Positions 33,834-44,289 of a DNA stretch of 64,000 nucleotides are shown here, in pieces (position 1 is the first letter of the stretch; each line of letters opens with the position of its first letter). Both the position numbers and the translations under genes were made by a program. The DNA is from Omphiscola glabra. Lineage: Eukaryota; Mollusca; Gastropoda; Lymnaeidae. The notes beneath the pieces were generated by a model, which saw only the letters and a program-made list of their open reading frames with translations, was not told where the DNA came from and did no database searches. The stretch spans positions 18,809,510 through 18,873,509 of the forward strand of contig OZ024796.1 in NCBI GenBank assembly GCA_964017045.1. The letters are read 5' to 3'.

Positions 33834-34991
33834 GAAGGGATGATTTAGCCCAGCTGAAGAGGAATCGAACAGCACACCCCCACCCCCACAAGCACACGTT
33901 CTTAATGCCTTACACTGATACATTACTAAGCAAGTTTTATATCATAAAATGTTCCGAGATTGTATTATACGAAGGAGATTTATAAATTGAGCTTAACACT
34001 TTGCCATTAACGTATGCATGAATCTTTCAATTTAAAAATTTTTTTAAATTATTTTTTTGGCAGCTTCGGGACAGTCTAACATAACATTGCCAACAATTAA
34101 TTAACAATTCCATTTGGAGCATAACAAGGGCATTACCTCCCCTGACGAGCTGTGCAGGCATACATCCTTATATTTTTATCTATCCTTAACACGTGCGACG
34201 GACGACTTTTGTTTCGCCGTAGTGTCTCCTCAAAAAAATGGCGCACCGCAGCGAAAAGCTATCAGTCTTATCTGAGTATCGTATGACAAGTTGGTGGTGC
34301 GTTGGCCTGACTTAAGGTTTTCAGTGGTGGGGTGCACTTGGGTTAAAGGGATGAGGGCGGAAATGGGGCGCAATTACTTTTTTGAGCTTCTCTGTCATTG
34401 ATGAAGAAATTTGTCTGGTCACTATCACACACAGCTACGTTTACACCCCCCCCCCCCCCCCCCCAAAAAAAAAAAAAGACTTGTTTATTGTGTTCAGGAT
34501 CCGACACTGAAATATTAAAATCAACTTTTGTTTCTGGTGTTGCCCCCTTTCCACAACCCCATCACCCCACACCCAAGAACACCACAACCACACCCAAACT
34601 GCACACCACCCAATCCAAAAACACACCACCACATCAACCCCACCCCACCAACCAACAAACACCCACCACACGCCCACCTAAACGCCCGCCCACCACACGC
34701 CAGCCACATCCCACCTCAACCCAACCACATCACCACCCTTTGAATGTTGCATCGTGACATACTGAAATGGTCGTTTATTCGAATATTGTCTTATCGGGAA
34801 TATACCGCCTCGCCCCCCACTCCCATTTCCACTCTTAACATTTCATCACATGACAGGGTGTCCTATTGCCAACATTAATGTCATTCTTCTCATGATCCCT
34901 CCTATTACATTACCGGTACAAGTTAGTAGTTTACCCAGATCCTAACATTCTGGGTAGACACAAGAGTTACAGTTGTGGTGGCTCTATATAT
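33834..34991. other. No gene seen; C/A-rich low complexity
   Basis: C run at 34446-34464 followed by an A run, and a CCAC/CCCA-rich segment at 34540-34735 that yields proline/threonine-rich artefact frames. Confidence 0.4.
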
Positions 34992-35164
34992 AAGGTAACT
35001 CATCATAAGGTAACTCATCATAAGGCAACTCATCATAAGGTAACTCATCATAAGGTAACTCATCATAAGGTAACTCATCATAAGGTAACTCATCATAAGG
35101 TAACTCATCATAAGGTAACTCATCATAAGGTAACTCATCATAAGGTAACTCATCATAAGGTAAC
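34992..35164. repeat. Minisatellite, 15-bp unit, about 12 copies
   Basis: The unit is AAGGTAACTCATCAT, nearly invariant. Confidence 0.95.
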
Positions 35165-35439
35165 TGATCAACACACCCCCGATCTTTTTTTGTTTACCAC
35201 GCTCTCCCCTTTGCACTAAATGATCAATTAATCTTGAATTTGTATTTTCTTGATAAAACTATCAGCTGTTTGCTGGTACGTCCCGGGAGTGGTTCACTTT
35301 TCTCTGTGTCAGCATTTCACTGGAGTTAGTGGAGCGCGGCGACAGTCCTTGTGGGGCACTGAGACGAAAGTCACTTGGCCTATGTTGAAACGATCAAGCA
35401 GGACTTTTCACCAGGTGTGACGGGTTTCACAATCTCTTG

Positions 35440-35632
35440 CAGTGCCCGTAAAACTGCTCTTGTCATGCCAAAACTGCGCTTGTCAGGCCAAAACTGCACT
35501 TTTCAGGCCAAATATGCGCTTGCTGGCCCAAACTGAGGCCAAAACTGCTATTGTCTGGCCAAAGCGGCTCCTTTCAGGCCAAAACTGCACTTTCATGCCA
35601 AAACTGCGCTTGTCAGGCCAAAACGCATGCAG
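35440..35632. repeat. Minisatellite, about 20-bp unit, 9 degenerate copies
   Basis: The unit is CCAAAACTGCGCTTGTCAGG with many substitutions and length changes, an older array than its neighbours. Confidence 0.9.
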
Positions 35633-35639
35633 TTTAAAA

Positions 35640-35800
35640 TTTTGTTCTTGTGTTTTTTTCCTTTCTTCGGAGGGCTAATTGACCCACGGCCCACCATCCT
35701 ATCGAGCTGAATATTGGCACATGGACTCGTTGACCATGACAACACATTCTAACAAATTTTCAGCCCCACACCAAATTCAGTTTTTCCATTTTTTCAAGGG
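35640..35800 (-). repeat. Dispersed repeat family, fragment
   Basis: CTTCGGAGGGCTAATTGACC, CGAGCTGAATATTGGCAC and ACTCGTTGACCATGACAACA match 27770-27880 in the same orientation. Confidence 0.7.
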
Positions 35801-36235
35801 CGAAGGAATGATACTGATTTGTTCAATGGGTGCTTGTTTGGGTTCGGAGATTAATTGTGTTGCTGTTGCTGTGTGCTTTGTATTAGTGACGTAATATCTT
35901 TGAACACAACAAATTCTTATTTCAAATACATCTTTTGGCTATTCGGTTTTTCGTGCACTAAGTTTGATAAAAACCATTCACATACCATACATCAGTTGCT
36001 ACAATCACATAAATGATCAATCACGTACAATCACATAAATTTAAACAAAAATGAATTAAAATATTTGTTTACAAAGTTGTCTATTTGTGGGGGGGGGGGG
36101 GGGGGAGGGGTTTCCTTGGTCAAATCTGGTAACTCAATTTTCGACCTGTTTCCTTCGTCCGATTTATTTGAAATTTTACATTGCTACTCAATCAATGTGA
36201 CAATACTAACCTACCTGATCAAAAGGTCAGCAGTG

Positions 36236-36930
36236 ACCTCCACTGACCCTAAAGTGACCTCTGCGGGTCAAATCTTGCATCTTTTTTTTTACTCAATTCC
36301 TGATCTACAACTGAGCTGAAACTTTGTACTCTTACCCACCGCCAATTACAATACAAACCTTAATGATCAACAGTATAGGTCACCAATGACCCCCAATAAC
36401 CACTGCGGGTCAAATCTTGCGTCTCATTTTATTACCCACTTCCTGATCTCCAACTGATCTGAAACTTTGTACTCTTACCCACCGCCAATGACAATACAAA
36501 CCTTAATGATCAACAGTATAGGTCACCAATGACCCCCAATAACCACTGCGGGTCAAATCTTGCGTCTCATTTTATTACCCACTTCCTGATCTCCAACTGA
36601 GCTGAAACTTTGTACTCTTACCCACCGCCAATGACAATACAAACCTTAATGATCAACAGTATAGGTCACCAATGACCCCCAATAACCACTGCGGGTCAAA
36701 TCTTGCGTCTCATTTTATTACCCACTTCCTGATCTCCAACTGAGCTGAAACTTTGTACTCTTACCCACCGCCAATGACAATACAAACCTTAATGATCAAC
36801 AGTATAGGTCACCAATGACCCCCAATAACCACTGCGGGTCAAATCTTGCGTCTCATTTTATTACCCACTTCCTGATCTCCAACTGAGCTGAAACTTTGTA
36901 CTCTTACCCACCGCCAATGACAATACAACG
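36236..36930. repeat. Tandem repeat, 143-bp unit, about 5 copies
   Basis: ACCGCCAAT starts at 36338, 36481, 36624, 36767 and 36910, each 143 apart. Later copies are near-identical; the first is diverged. The segment GAGCTGAAACTTTGTACTC ... GACAATACAA resembles part of the dispersed family at 27810-27860, so the array may have grown from a copy of it. Each unit holds AGGTCACCAATGACCC. Confidence 0.95.
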
Positions 36931-37079
36931 CTTTATGATCATTAGATCGCTTTTATTTTGGTAGACATGATTAAATGTAAGAAAATCGTGGTGCGTCCCC
37001 AAACATTATGTTTTACATTTTAGTGCATTTTAATACAGGCGTGTTTTGTTTTTAATGCTTTAAAAATATTTTTGTGCTA
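36931..37079. other. No gene seen
   Basis: Short AT-rich spacer. Confidence 0.5.
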
Positions 37080-37700
37080 GTTATTATCCACCCTCCCCAA
37101 CCCAAATAATGGCGGAGGCCGTCTGCGAGTCCCGCATCTACTAAAATTATTTGACAAAACATGGATTGTCCTGTATAAAAGAATCACAATTAGTGCTATG
37201 CCACCCACACCCCCCCCCTTTTTCTTTTTACTGGTACGCCACGGCACACTATATTCACGCCCCCGAACTATATTAATATTTTAATGTCTTACCCCCATGA
37301 ACACCAAAATATGTATTGTATCACTAGATATAGCCAGCCAAACATTGGCGACAGCAATGCGTTCACTTCTCATTTCCTAAAGTTACTTGACAAAACATAA
37401 ACTGAAGTCACGCAGATTTAAGAAACCCAATTTTCGCTACACACCTTTCCCCCCCCCCCCCCCCCCCTTTTTTTTCCATGAAATGTCCCTGGAGACTTTT
37501 TATTTCACGCCCATGAACTATATTAAATATTCTTATGTCCCAACCACTGTTAAACCAAATATTCTTACACCATACTTAAATTGAGACGATTTCATTTTCC
37601 GAAAAGAAAATATTACGCGCCAAACGCAGTTGTGTTATATAAACAAAAATCATTTAGCGTAGTTATCGGGAATCATATTTTGCGCGCGATTGAACTCATT
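37080..37700 (+). repeat. Dispersed repeat family, two overlapping partial copies
   Basis: The CTTCTCATTTCC ... TTACTTGACAAAACAT block and the TTCACGCCCATGAACTATAT block both appear twice (near 37115/37345-37400 and 37255/37505). ATCATTTAGCGTAGTTATCG near 37647 matches 26712. C(n)T(n) tracts sit at 37208 and 37449-37478. Confidence 0.65.
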
Positions 37701-38399
37701 ATTGAAACATAATTTCTTTCAAACATTTAGAACTAATTGTAATATACTCTCATTACCAAATTCGCTGAATTGTTATGATGCAATCCACGAATCACACCAG
37801 AAGCGTATGTATAAATAAGATATATACATTTGCTTTATTCAATTCTTTGATTACTACTTTAAAAAAGAAAAGAAAAAACATCTAAATGGACGTAAATCAT
37901 TCATTAGTTCTAAAAGAACACAAGAATACACCAGTAGTCACGTGAGGAAAAAAATCACAAACTTCAAATTAACAACTATGCTAATCATTGGTACTCAAAC
38001 TTTTTCCGGCCACCACGCCTGGGGCCATAAACTCACCTACAGCGCCGCGACTCAAACCCCCCCCCCCCCCCCGGTTCTTACCCATTGTAAACATACGCAG
38101 AAGAAGAATTTCCAAGGAAGATATTCACACAATAAAATGTAATAGTGCAACATGCATCATGGCATTTAATCAAAACACAAATATACGCGTTTACTGTAAT
38201 ACATTCGATAAATCAGCTGATTATTTTGATAAAGCGATGCCCCCAGCTCGTGTTAGACATCTAACGTCTTCACTTGTCAGTTATTCCTAAGAAATTTTTG
38301 GGACTGGTACAGTGGTAGAAGTTGATCAAATACACCGTATTGTTGTGCCATTTCTTTGCTTGGAGCAAAGCTAGACAACCACACAAAAGTACTATGTTA
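37701..38399. other. No gene seen
   Basis: AT-rich spacer with a C run near 38057-38072. Nothing recognisable. Confidence 0.4.
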
Positions 38400-38818
38400 C
38401 AATCAATGCATTACTACAATCAATGCAGTGTTACAATCAAGGCGATGTTACAAAAAATGCAATGTTACTATCAAGGCGATGTTACAAAAAAATGCAATGT
38501 TACTATCAAGGCGATGTTACAAAAAATGCAATGTTAAAATCAAGTCGATGTTACAAAAAATACAATGTTACTATCAAGGCGATGTTACAAAAAAATGCAA
38601 TGTTACTATCAAGGCGATGTTACAAAAAATGCAATGTTACTATCAAGGCGATGTTACAAAAAATACAATGTTACTATCAAGGCGATGTTACAAAAAAATA
38701 CAATGTTACTATCGAGGCGATGTTACAAAAAAATGCAATGTTACTATCAAGGCGATGTTACAAAAAATGCAATGTTAAAATCAAGGCGATGTTACAAAAA
38801 ATGCAATGTTACGATCAA
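38400..38818. repeat. Minisatellite, 34/35-bp unit, about 12 copies
   Basis: The unit is CAATGTTACTATCAAGGCGA plus TGTTACAAAAAATG. Length alternates with the number of A's (6 or 7), which shifts frame and makes the tyrosine/cysteine-rich open frames spurious. Confidence 0.95.
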
Positions 38819-38961
38819 TTCAATATTATAATAAAGACAATGCACTTTCCAATACAATGTTGCAATATATTAAGGATATTCCTAACCACCTTCCTACTTG
38901 CAGGATAGGGCATCATTTCCCCTCTAATCTGCAGCTGAAAACCAATGACCTTACCTTACGC

Positions 38962-39156
38962 CAGCGGTTCTTAACCTGTGTGTCACGACCCCTTAAGGGG
39001 TCGAACGACCCTTTCATAGGCGTCGCCTAAGACCATGGAGAACATATTTACTCTACAGTTATGAAGTAGCAACGATAATAATTTTGTGGTTGGGGGTCGC
39101 CACAACATGAGGAACTGTAAAAAGGGTTGTGGCATTAGGATGGTTGAGAACCACTG
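38962..39156 (+). mobile_element. SPIN-like hAT element copy 5, complete (195 bp)
   Basis: Begins CAGCGGTTCTTAACCTGTG and ends GGTTGAGAACCACTG, with GGGGTCGAACGACCCTTTCA, GGCGTCGCCTAAGACCATGG, ATGAAGTAGCAACGATAATA and GGGGGTCGCCACAACATGAG. A perfect 8-bp duplication CCTTACGC flanks it (38954-38961, 39157-39164). The longest and best-preserved copy. Confidence 0.93.
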
Positions 39157-39164
39157 CCTTACGC

Positions 39165-40148
39165 TGAATATTACGTCATGCCACTTAGACTTTTAAAACT
39201 TCACCCAACTGCCCCAATAATGTAACTGATTGATCGGCAGATCAGCAAATGAAAATCCCCCGATTCGCTCAGACCGTAATATGTAACGTATGAAAATGGT
39301 CGCAACAATACTTGCATCTCACCTTTCTCTCCAACTTCTAACAAGTTAGAAATTCTCTTTACCCGTGACGGCTAACGCAGTGCGTCAATACAGAGTGAAA
39401 TTTTTTTTTATTAATACCAATTTTCATTTTTATTGCATTAAGATAATATTTCTAAAAAAAAAAATATAAACGATGACCAAAGGAAGCCTTTGTGTCTTCA
39501 AAAATGTCCACAACATTGTCAAACAGCTTAAAAAAAAAAAAAAAATTTAAAAAAAGCAATCAGTGCTGAAATTGTACTTTGTCTCTTTATCATCGACTCT
39601 AATTTGTTACCGACAATCAAAACAGGGTATTGTTGGTTTTTTTTAAAGTAAATATTTAATTTTAACAAGCGTCCCCTTTGATGGTTCCTAAATTCCCTCA
39701 AAATTTCAGCTCCACCTCCCGGGACATCCAGGGAGGCCAAAACCTCCCACTCTGAGAACCATTGCGATACATTATTGTTTAGCTCAAAGGTATATTTACT
39801 ACTTCTATTATTAAAGGACACCCGGTTAATATATTTTACTCCACTACTCGTAGGAAGTGGGAGAGGACTCTGCGTACTTGGCCTCTCTCCCCGGTCTTCC
39901 TCAATAGTTTCTCGGGAGAGAGGAAAAAAAGTTCACTTTTAAGTGACATCTGGCTACTTTAATTGATTTCGGAATCATTTTTGTGTGTCTGTATGTGTGT
40001 ATGTGCAGGCCCATCCGTCTGTCTGTCATGATGTATTCGGTTATCCCCTGTCATTCTGAGTACATGCACTTGAAACTAGACATCTTTCCACAGATTAAAA
40101 TTCCCCACTGACAGCTTGAATGAACCCACTCACCCGTGACAAAACAAA
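39165..40148. other. No gene seen; possible hAT-like right tip near 39765
   Basis: CTCTGAGAACCATTG near 39752-39766 reads inward as CAATGGTTCTCAGAG followed by a GGGAGGTTTTGGCCTCCC phrase, like a hAT tip. The other end is not found. A runs near 39533-39556. Confidence 0.35.
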
Positions 40149-40238
40149 CAACAGGGATGACGATGTTGTGTTATCTGAGGCAGCTTACCCAAGCAACAGG
40201 GATGACGATGTTGTGTTATCTGAGGCAGCTTACCCAAG
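40149..40238. repeat. Two-copy 45-bp tandem duplication
   Basis: CAACAGGGATGACGATGTTG through GGCAGCTTACCCAAG occurs twice, identical, at 40149 and 40194. Confidence 0.9.
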
Positions 40239-40402
40239 CATGTGCAGAGACTGGTTTCCCCAACTTGTGACGTTTCTTTAAAAAATGAAAATGTCGTAAA
40301 CTGTGGGTCGATGATATTTAGCAAGCTGCATCTTTTGTTAAGTGCACAGGCCTTGAACTTGGCGTTTGTCCACGTTTGCCACCGCCCCCCCCCCCCCTCC
40401 AG

Positions 40403-40484
40403 GTGTCAACACGAGACGTTTGGTCCGCTCCGTAGCTGTGACCCTGAGAGCCGGGTGTTTGGACCAGCTGTTGTGTCTGGGGAG
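40403..40484 (+). CDS. Candidate internal exon (27 codons), gene unknown
   Basis: A run of C's and CTCCAG end a strong acceptor-like tract at 40402. The next 82 bases complete a codon with one G and then read CQHETFGPLRSCDPESRV, followed by FGPAVVSGE, to a donor-like GAG|GTGATG at 40484/40485. The composition is balanced and GC-richer than the flanks. The two cysteines 11 apart could belong to a small disulfide domain but I recognise no family. The same frame runs on to a stop at 40497. The C-run could be ordinary homopolymer, so the acceptor may be coincidental. No partner exon is visible nearby. Confidence 0.22.
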
Positions 40485-40599
40485 GTGATGCTGAATTGAG
40501 CTCTTAAAGTAAAATCTTAAACAACGGATTGAGTCGCAACAAGCGGTTGCTGGTGGAACGCGAGCCTTAAACGGAATGAATTTAAATCGATAATTTAGA

Positions 40600-41074
40600 A
40601 AAGCTCAATCCAGCATTTGAGTTAACTTAGCGTTAACTAATGCAACCCAGCACACCTTCCAAACATTTAACTTAAATGGCAGAACACGCACTAAAACATA
40701 TTGTGGACTACATTTCTCTTTCTGTGCCCCCAAACAATGGAATTCTCTCACATTACACAGTCCCAATATACCGACCATCACAGCCTCCAAAACTGCCCAC
40801 AAGACCCATCTCTTCAAATTCTACTGTACCGACTCATTCTCACCCCGCCTCTAACTGATAAACAACGATCGATTGTGTTAGGTGCTGTCCATTGCTGGAC
40901 AGGGTAGATAGTACTTGGGTGGGTGAGGTCAAGCTTTTTACCAATAGTTGTTTTTAAATGTATAATTTTCTGTAATTGCTAATTTTTATGTGAAGCGTAG
41001 TGAGCCTAGCGCTAGGTTGGGGTACTGCTCTATATAAAACCACCTAATAATAATAATAATAACAATAATAATAA
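40600..41074 (+). pseudogene. CR1/L2-like non-LTR retrotransposon 3' end
   Basis: One plus frame reads GRTRTKTYCGLHFSFCAPKQ, WNSLTLHSPNIPTI and THLFKFYCTDSF before a stop near 40855. F-x-APKxWNSLP and KTHLF are the conserved close of CR1/L2-type reverse transcriptases. A 3' untranslated part follows with GAGCCTAGCGCTAGG, CTCTATATAAAACCACC and a (TAA)n tail at 41045-41074, a typical tail for this group. Only the last 60-80 codons remain; upstream frame stops show it is dead. Confidence 0.8.
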
Positions 41075-41147
41075 TCTTTGGGAAAATGTTGAATGAAAAA
41101 AAAAAGAAGAAAAACCCAGCAACATGGGAGTAAAATGTTTTGTTCTT

Positions 41148-41535
41148 TTTAAAAATTATCTATGACTGATTTATAATAATGCGAAAGAGCGGAGAGGTGG
41201 TAAACATTTTTTTTTAAATTATCTATGACTGATTTATAATAATGCGAAAGAGCGGAGAGGTGGTAAACATTTTTTTAAAAATTATCTATGACTGATTTAT
41301 AATAATGCGAAAGAGCGGAGAGGTGGTAAACATTTTTTTTAAAATTATCTATGACTGATTTATAATAATGCGAAAGAGCGGAGAGGTGGTAAACATTTTT
41401 TTAAAAATTATCTATGACTGATTTATAATAATGCGAAAGAGCGGAGAGGTGGTAAACATTTTTTTTAAAATTATCTATGACTGATTTATAATAATGCGAA
41501 AGAGCGGAGAGGTGGTAAACATTTTTTTAAAAAAA
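41148..41535. repeat. Minisatellite, 62/63-bp unit, 6 copies
   Basis: The unit contains ATTATCTATGACTGATTTAT, AATAATGCGAAAGAGCGGAG and AGGTGGTAAACATTTTTTT. Units are nearly identical apart from T/A run length. Confidence 0.95.
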
Positions 41536-41649
41536 GATCTTTTTCATGTTACATGTATTGTCATGCATTTTAAAAGGATCATATATCACTTGAAAGATAC
41601 GAGACTCTGAATTTTGCATTGGACACAATATTAATATCCAACTTTGTTA

Positions 41650-41928
41650 TTACGATGGTGTTCTGATCCTTTGAAGGTCAGCACTGTCCAGTCGGGAACT
41701 TGTAATCTTTTTTCTTTCACCTGGCACTAACAAACTTGTATTTAAAGTCACAGTAACTTGTGACTTCGACATTGCTGTGATTTTTAACGAATGGCCTCCG
41801 CACCCTCTCCCGCCCCTCCATACCAACACCTTTCCTTGGCGCCCATTGGCACCGCTGTTGGTGGGTGAGAACAGGGAACACACGGCTGTCGGCTGCCGCG
41901 GCTTGACATTTAACTGACTCAGGTGCAA
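41650..41928 (-). CDS. Unrecognised open frame (92 codons)
   Basis: From ATG 41928 the minus strand reads MHLSQLNVKPRQPTAVCSLF, passes a glycine-rich piece and ends AMSKSQVTVTLNTSLLVPGE ... LQRIRTPS. Composition is ordinary and the region is GC-richer than its flanks. No family, signal peptide or membrane segment is evident, and no close splice sites back it. It could be an old element fragment or chance. Confidence 0.15.
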   Translation of the reverse strand: MHLSQLNVKPRQPTAVCSLFSPTNSGANGRQGKVLVWRGGRGCGGHSLKITAMSKSQVTVTLNTSLLVPGERKKITSSRLDSADLQRIRTPS

Positions 41929-42859
41929 AATGTGTTGGTAGTTAAAAGTGTTTCTTGTCTACCTGATCGCACCCAGCGTTGCTGCACACCTAATATTGGA
42001 TCAAAGGGCTGTCTGAACTATAGGGGAATCTCTTCACCCCTCTGCTTCTCAAATATTTGTTTTTAAAATTAGTATTTCTATATCGCATATTAAAAGGCTT
42101 CCATTTTATTAAATTGTTGATGATTTTGAACGAGTATGGCGTCAAACTCCACAGATATTTGATTAGCTTAATTCACCATATTCTTCACACGCTCATACAT
42201 CCTATTCACCGAATTAAATACAAGTCGCTTTCCAAAATTAATGCAATTTTGAAATATCAATTTATCTAAAAGACTATACATTTCATCACCACATGCATAG
42301 CGCAGCTCCCTCTATAAGAGAGAATGATACACAAACATCTCCTAAAACGTTCTTTCTACTACTACTGCTGACGAATAAACACCATGCCACAAAACAGACA
42401 CTAGACAAATACGTCATAATTACCATAAAAATACGTCACCAATTTAAATGCGGGGAGGCGTTAATTAATTAATAAATCTCTTCAACACACCGCGCACAGT
42501 AAACACAATAACCAGTGCGCAACAATTATTAGTGAACTGCCGTACTCGACATGTGGTTTCTTACGACTGTCTAAATGATAGCTGACGACAGCAACCACCT
42601 AAAGGGCTACGGGCATTTTATTTCAAAAGTAGGGGGAACCGTTGAGGTTTTAGTTAATAAACCTACATAGTTGCTTTTTTTTTTTAACAAGAAATTATTT
42701 GTATGTGTATCTCTTTATCTTACTAATTAATACCCTAAGTGTTTAAACATGTTCGTTCAATCGATCAATTTCCCCAGAAAGAATCAAACAACGATCCACA
42801 TTGAATGGTTGTCCCCCCTACAAATCAGTGTGATTTGTTACCTTTATTCACAGTTCACT
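41929..42859. other. No gene seen; AT-rich spacer
   Basis: No recognisable feature. A 70-codon plus frame at 42057 is AT-rich and without motif. Confidence 0.4.
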
Positions 42860-43000
42860 GGATCAAATTCCCCCTCAAATTTTATTCATATTTTCGCCAA
42901 ATTTGCGTCAAATCTTTGTTTTTGTTTTACTAAATAGTGCGTTCAAAAAAAAAATTTGACGAAAATTTGGAGAAAATTTTACGGAAATTTGATCGTGAGA
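42860..43000. mobile_element. Foldback element relic
   Basis: GCGTCAAATCTTTG, TTTTGTTTTACTA, TAGTGCGTTCAAAAA and AATTTGACGAAAATTT follow the core of the foldback family in order, but arms and tips are lost. A partial, old copy. Confidence 0.5.
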
Positions 43001-43147
43001 ACTGAGCATAATGGGCAAAGTTGGTCGCTGTTTGGAAGTGTTAGCTTATCATTTTATCACTTATAATTGTTATTACTTATAATTGTTATCAGCCCTCATT
43101 GTTATCAGCCTTCATTGTTATCAGTTACCTATTCTTTCCATCCACAG

Positions 43148-43365
43148 AAATGTCAGGTCACTATGTTCCGACCACGCCATCGGGGTCACCATCGTCACCT
43201 TGACCGCTAGAGCCCTGGTTGTTTTAACTTGATTGCTCCACAATTGACGTGCGTCAACTGGTCAAACACACACTTGGAATACGTTATAGGCTCGACGTCC
43301 CCGGGCCAGCATGGCGTCCACTAAAGTGACTTTCGTTACCGGAACTGCCGAGGTCAAGAGAAGAG
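43148..43365 (+). CDS. Candidate first coding exon (ATG 43311), gene unknown
   Basis: An acceptor-like CTATTCTTTCCATCCACAG ends at 43147. The following 218 bases are GC-richer and CpG-bearing. ATG at 43311 in the context GCCAGCATGG opens a frame reading MASTKVTFVTGTAEVKRR, and a donor-like GAG|GTCAGT closes it at 43365/43366 one base into the next codon. A short upstream frame (ATG 43150, 17 codons) precedes it. A spliced 5' exon with a start codon is a reasonable reading. I do not recognise the peptide. A hAT MITE lies 34 bases past the donor. Confidence 0.35.
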
Positions 43366-43399
43366 GTCAGTTTGCTCAATAAAGGATAGGGCGATGGGG

Positions 43400-43583
43400 C
43401 AGTGGCGTAGAGCTTAACTCGCGCCCGGGGCACAATACCTTTTTAGCGCCCCCCATACCTTTTTAGCGCCCCCCCTTTATTCGAAAACCATACAATATAT
43501 AGTAAAATATACCATTTGGCGCCCCTTTGTGAGTAGCGCCTGGGGCATGATGCCCCCCTTGCCCCCCCCTCACTACGCCACTG
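43400..43583 (-). mobile_element. CAGTGGCGTAG hAT-like MITE, complete (184 bp)
   Basis: Begins CAGTGGCGTAGAGC and ends TCACTACGCCACTG, and is almost the exact reverse complement of the element at 2389-2576 (both carry the doubled GGCGCTAAAAAGGTAT phrase). Flanks CGATGGGG and GGATGGGG match at 7 of 8. The close similarity suggests recent activity. Confidence 0.9.
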
Positions 43584-43591
43584 GGATGGGG

Positions 43592-44289
43592 CAATTCTAA
43601 TATCCGTAGTCACCTACCACAACTCCACTGAACAACGCACAAAGTTTTTATTGTTACGTTACGCGCATGCAAATGTAATCATAAAGAATGTCAATGTTAT
43701 GCCAAACACATTCAACATTGATCGTGTCTGGTGATGATATTTGTCCTATTCATTGTATAATCAGGAAATGCTAATAACGTATCATAATATATACATTATA
43801 AACACATATATAAGTGGTTCCTTAACTTTCCAAAGTCTTGGTCATACCCTTTCAATGACAACATTGTAATGGAACCACCCTTTTTTTAATACCCTTTCAA
43901 TGCCAACATTGTAATGGAACCACCCATGGTTTAATTATATAGGTCAGATGTCCTGGCATCTATAGAAAATTCTTTCCCATGAAAACTGTTGGCATTTAGG
44001 TTTTATATGATTTAAAAACAGCTGTAGAAAATCTGTGAATGACCTCCGTGTGTTATCAAACTTTCCAAAATGAGCACCCATGATACGAATAATGATTTCT
44101 TTTGTAACGGCCCTTAAATTCTCCCCCCTCCCCTTCCGACCGCCCCCCTCCCCAATCTTTTCACACATGAAACCACCAACACTTTTCCTACACATTATAT
44201 AAAATTAAAATTTAAAAAAAAAACGCGAAAGTTGTATACAGCCAAGCTTATTCCGCACTGTAATCATTAGATTCATTTGGTAGAGCGGG
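43592..44289. other. No gene seen; two-copy duplication
   Basis: TACCCTTTCAATGACAACAT and TAATGGAACCACCC occur twice at about 43846-43925. Otherwise nothing recognisable. Confidence 0.5.

Noticed and set aside
36380..36400. Oestrogen-response-element reading of AGGTCACCAATGACCC
   Set aside because: The half-site spacing is four bases, not three; kept only as a low-interest note.
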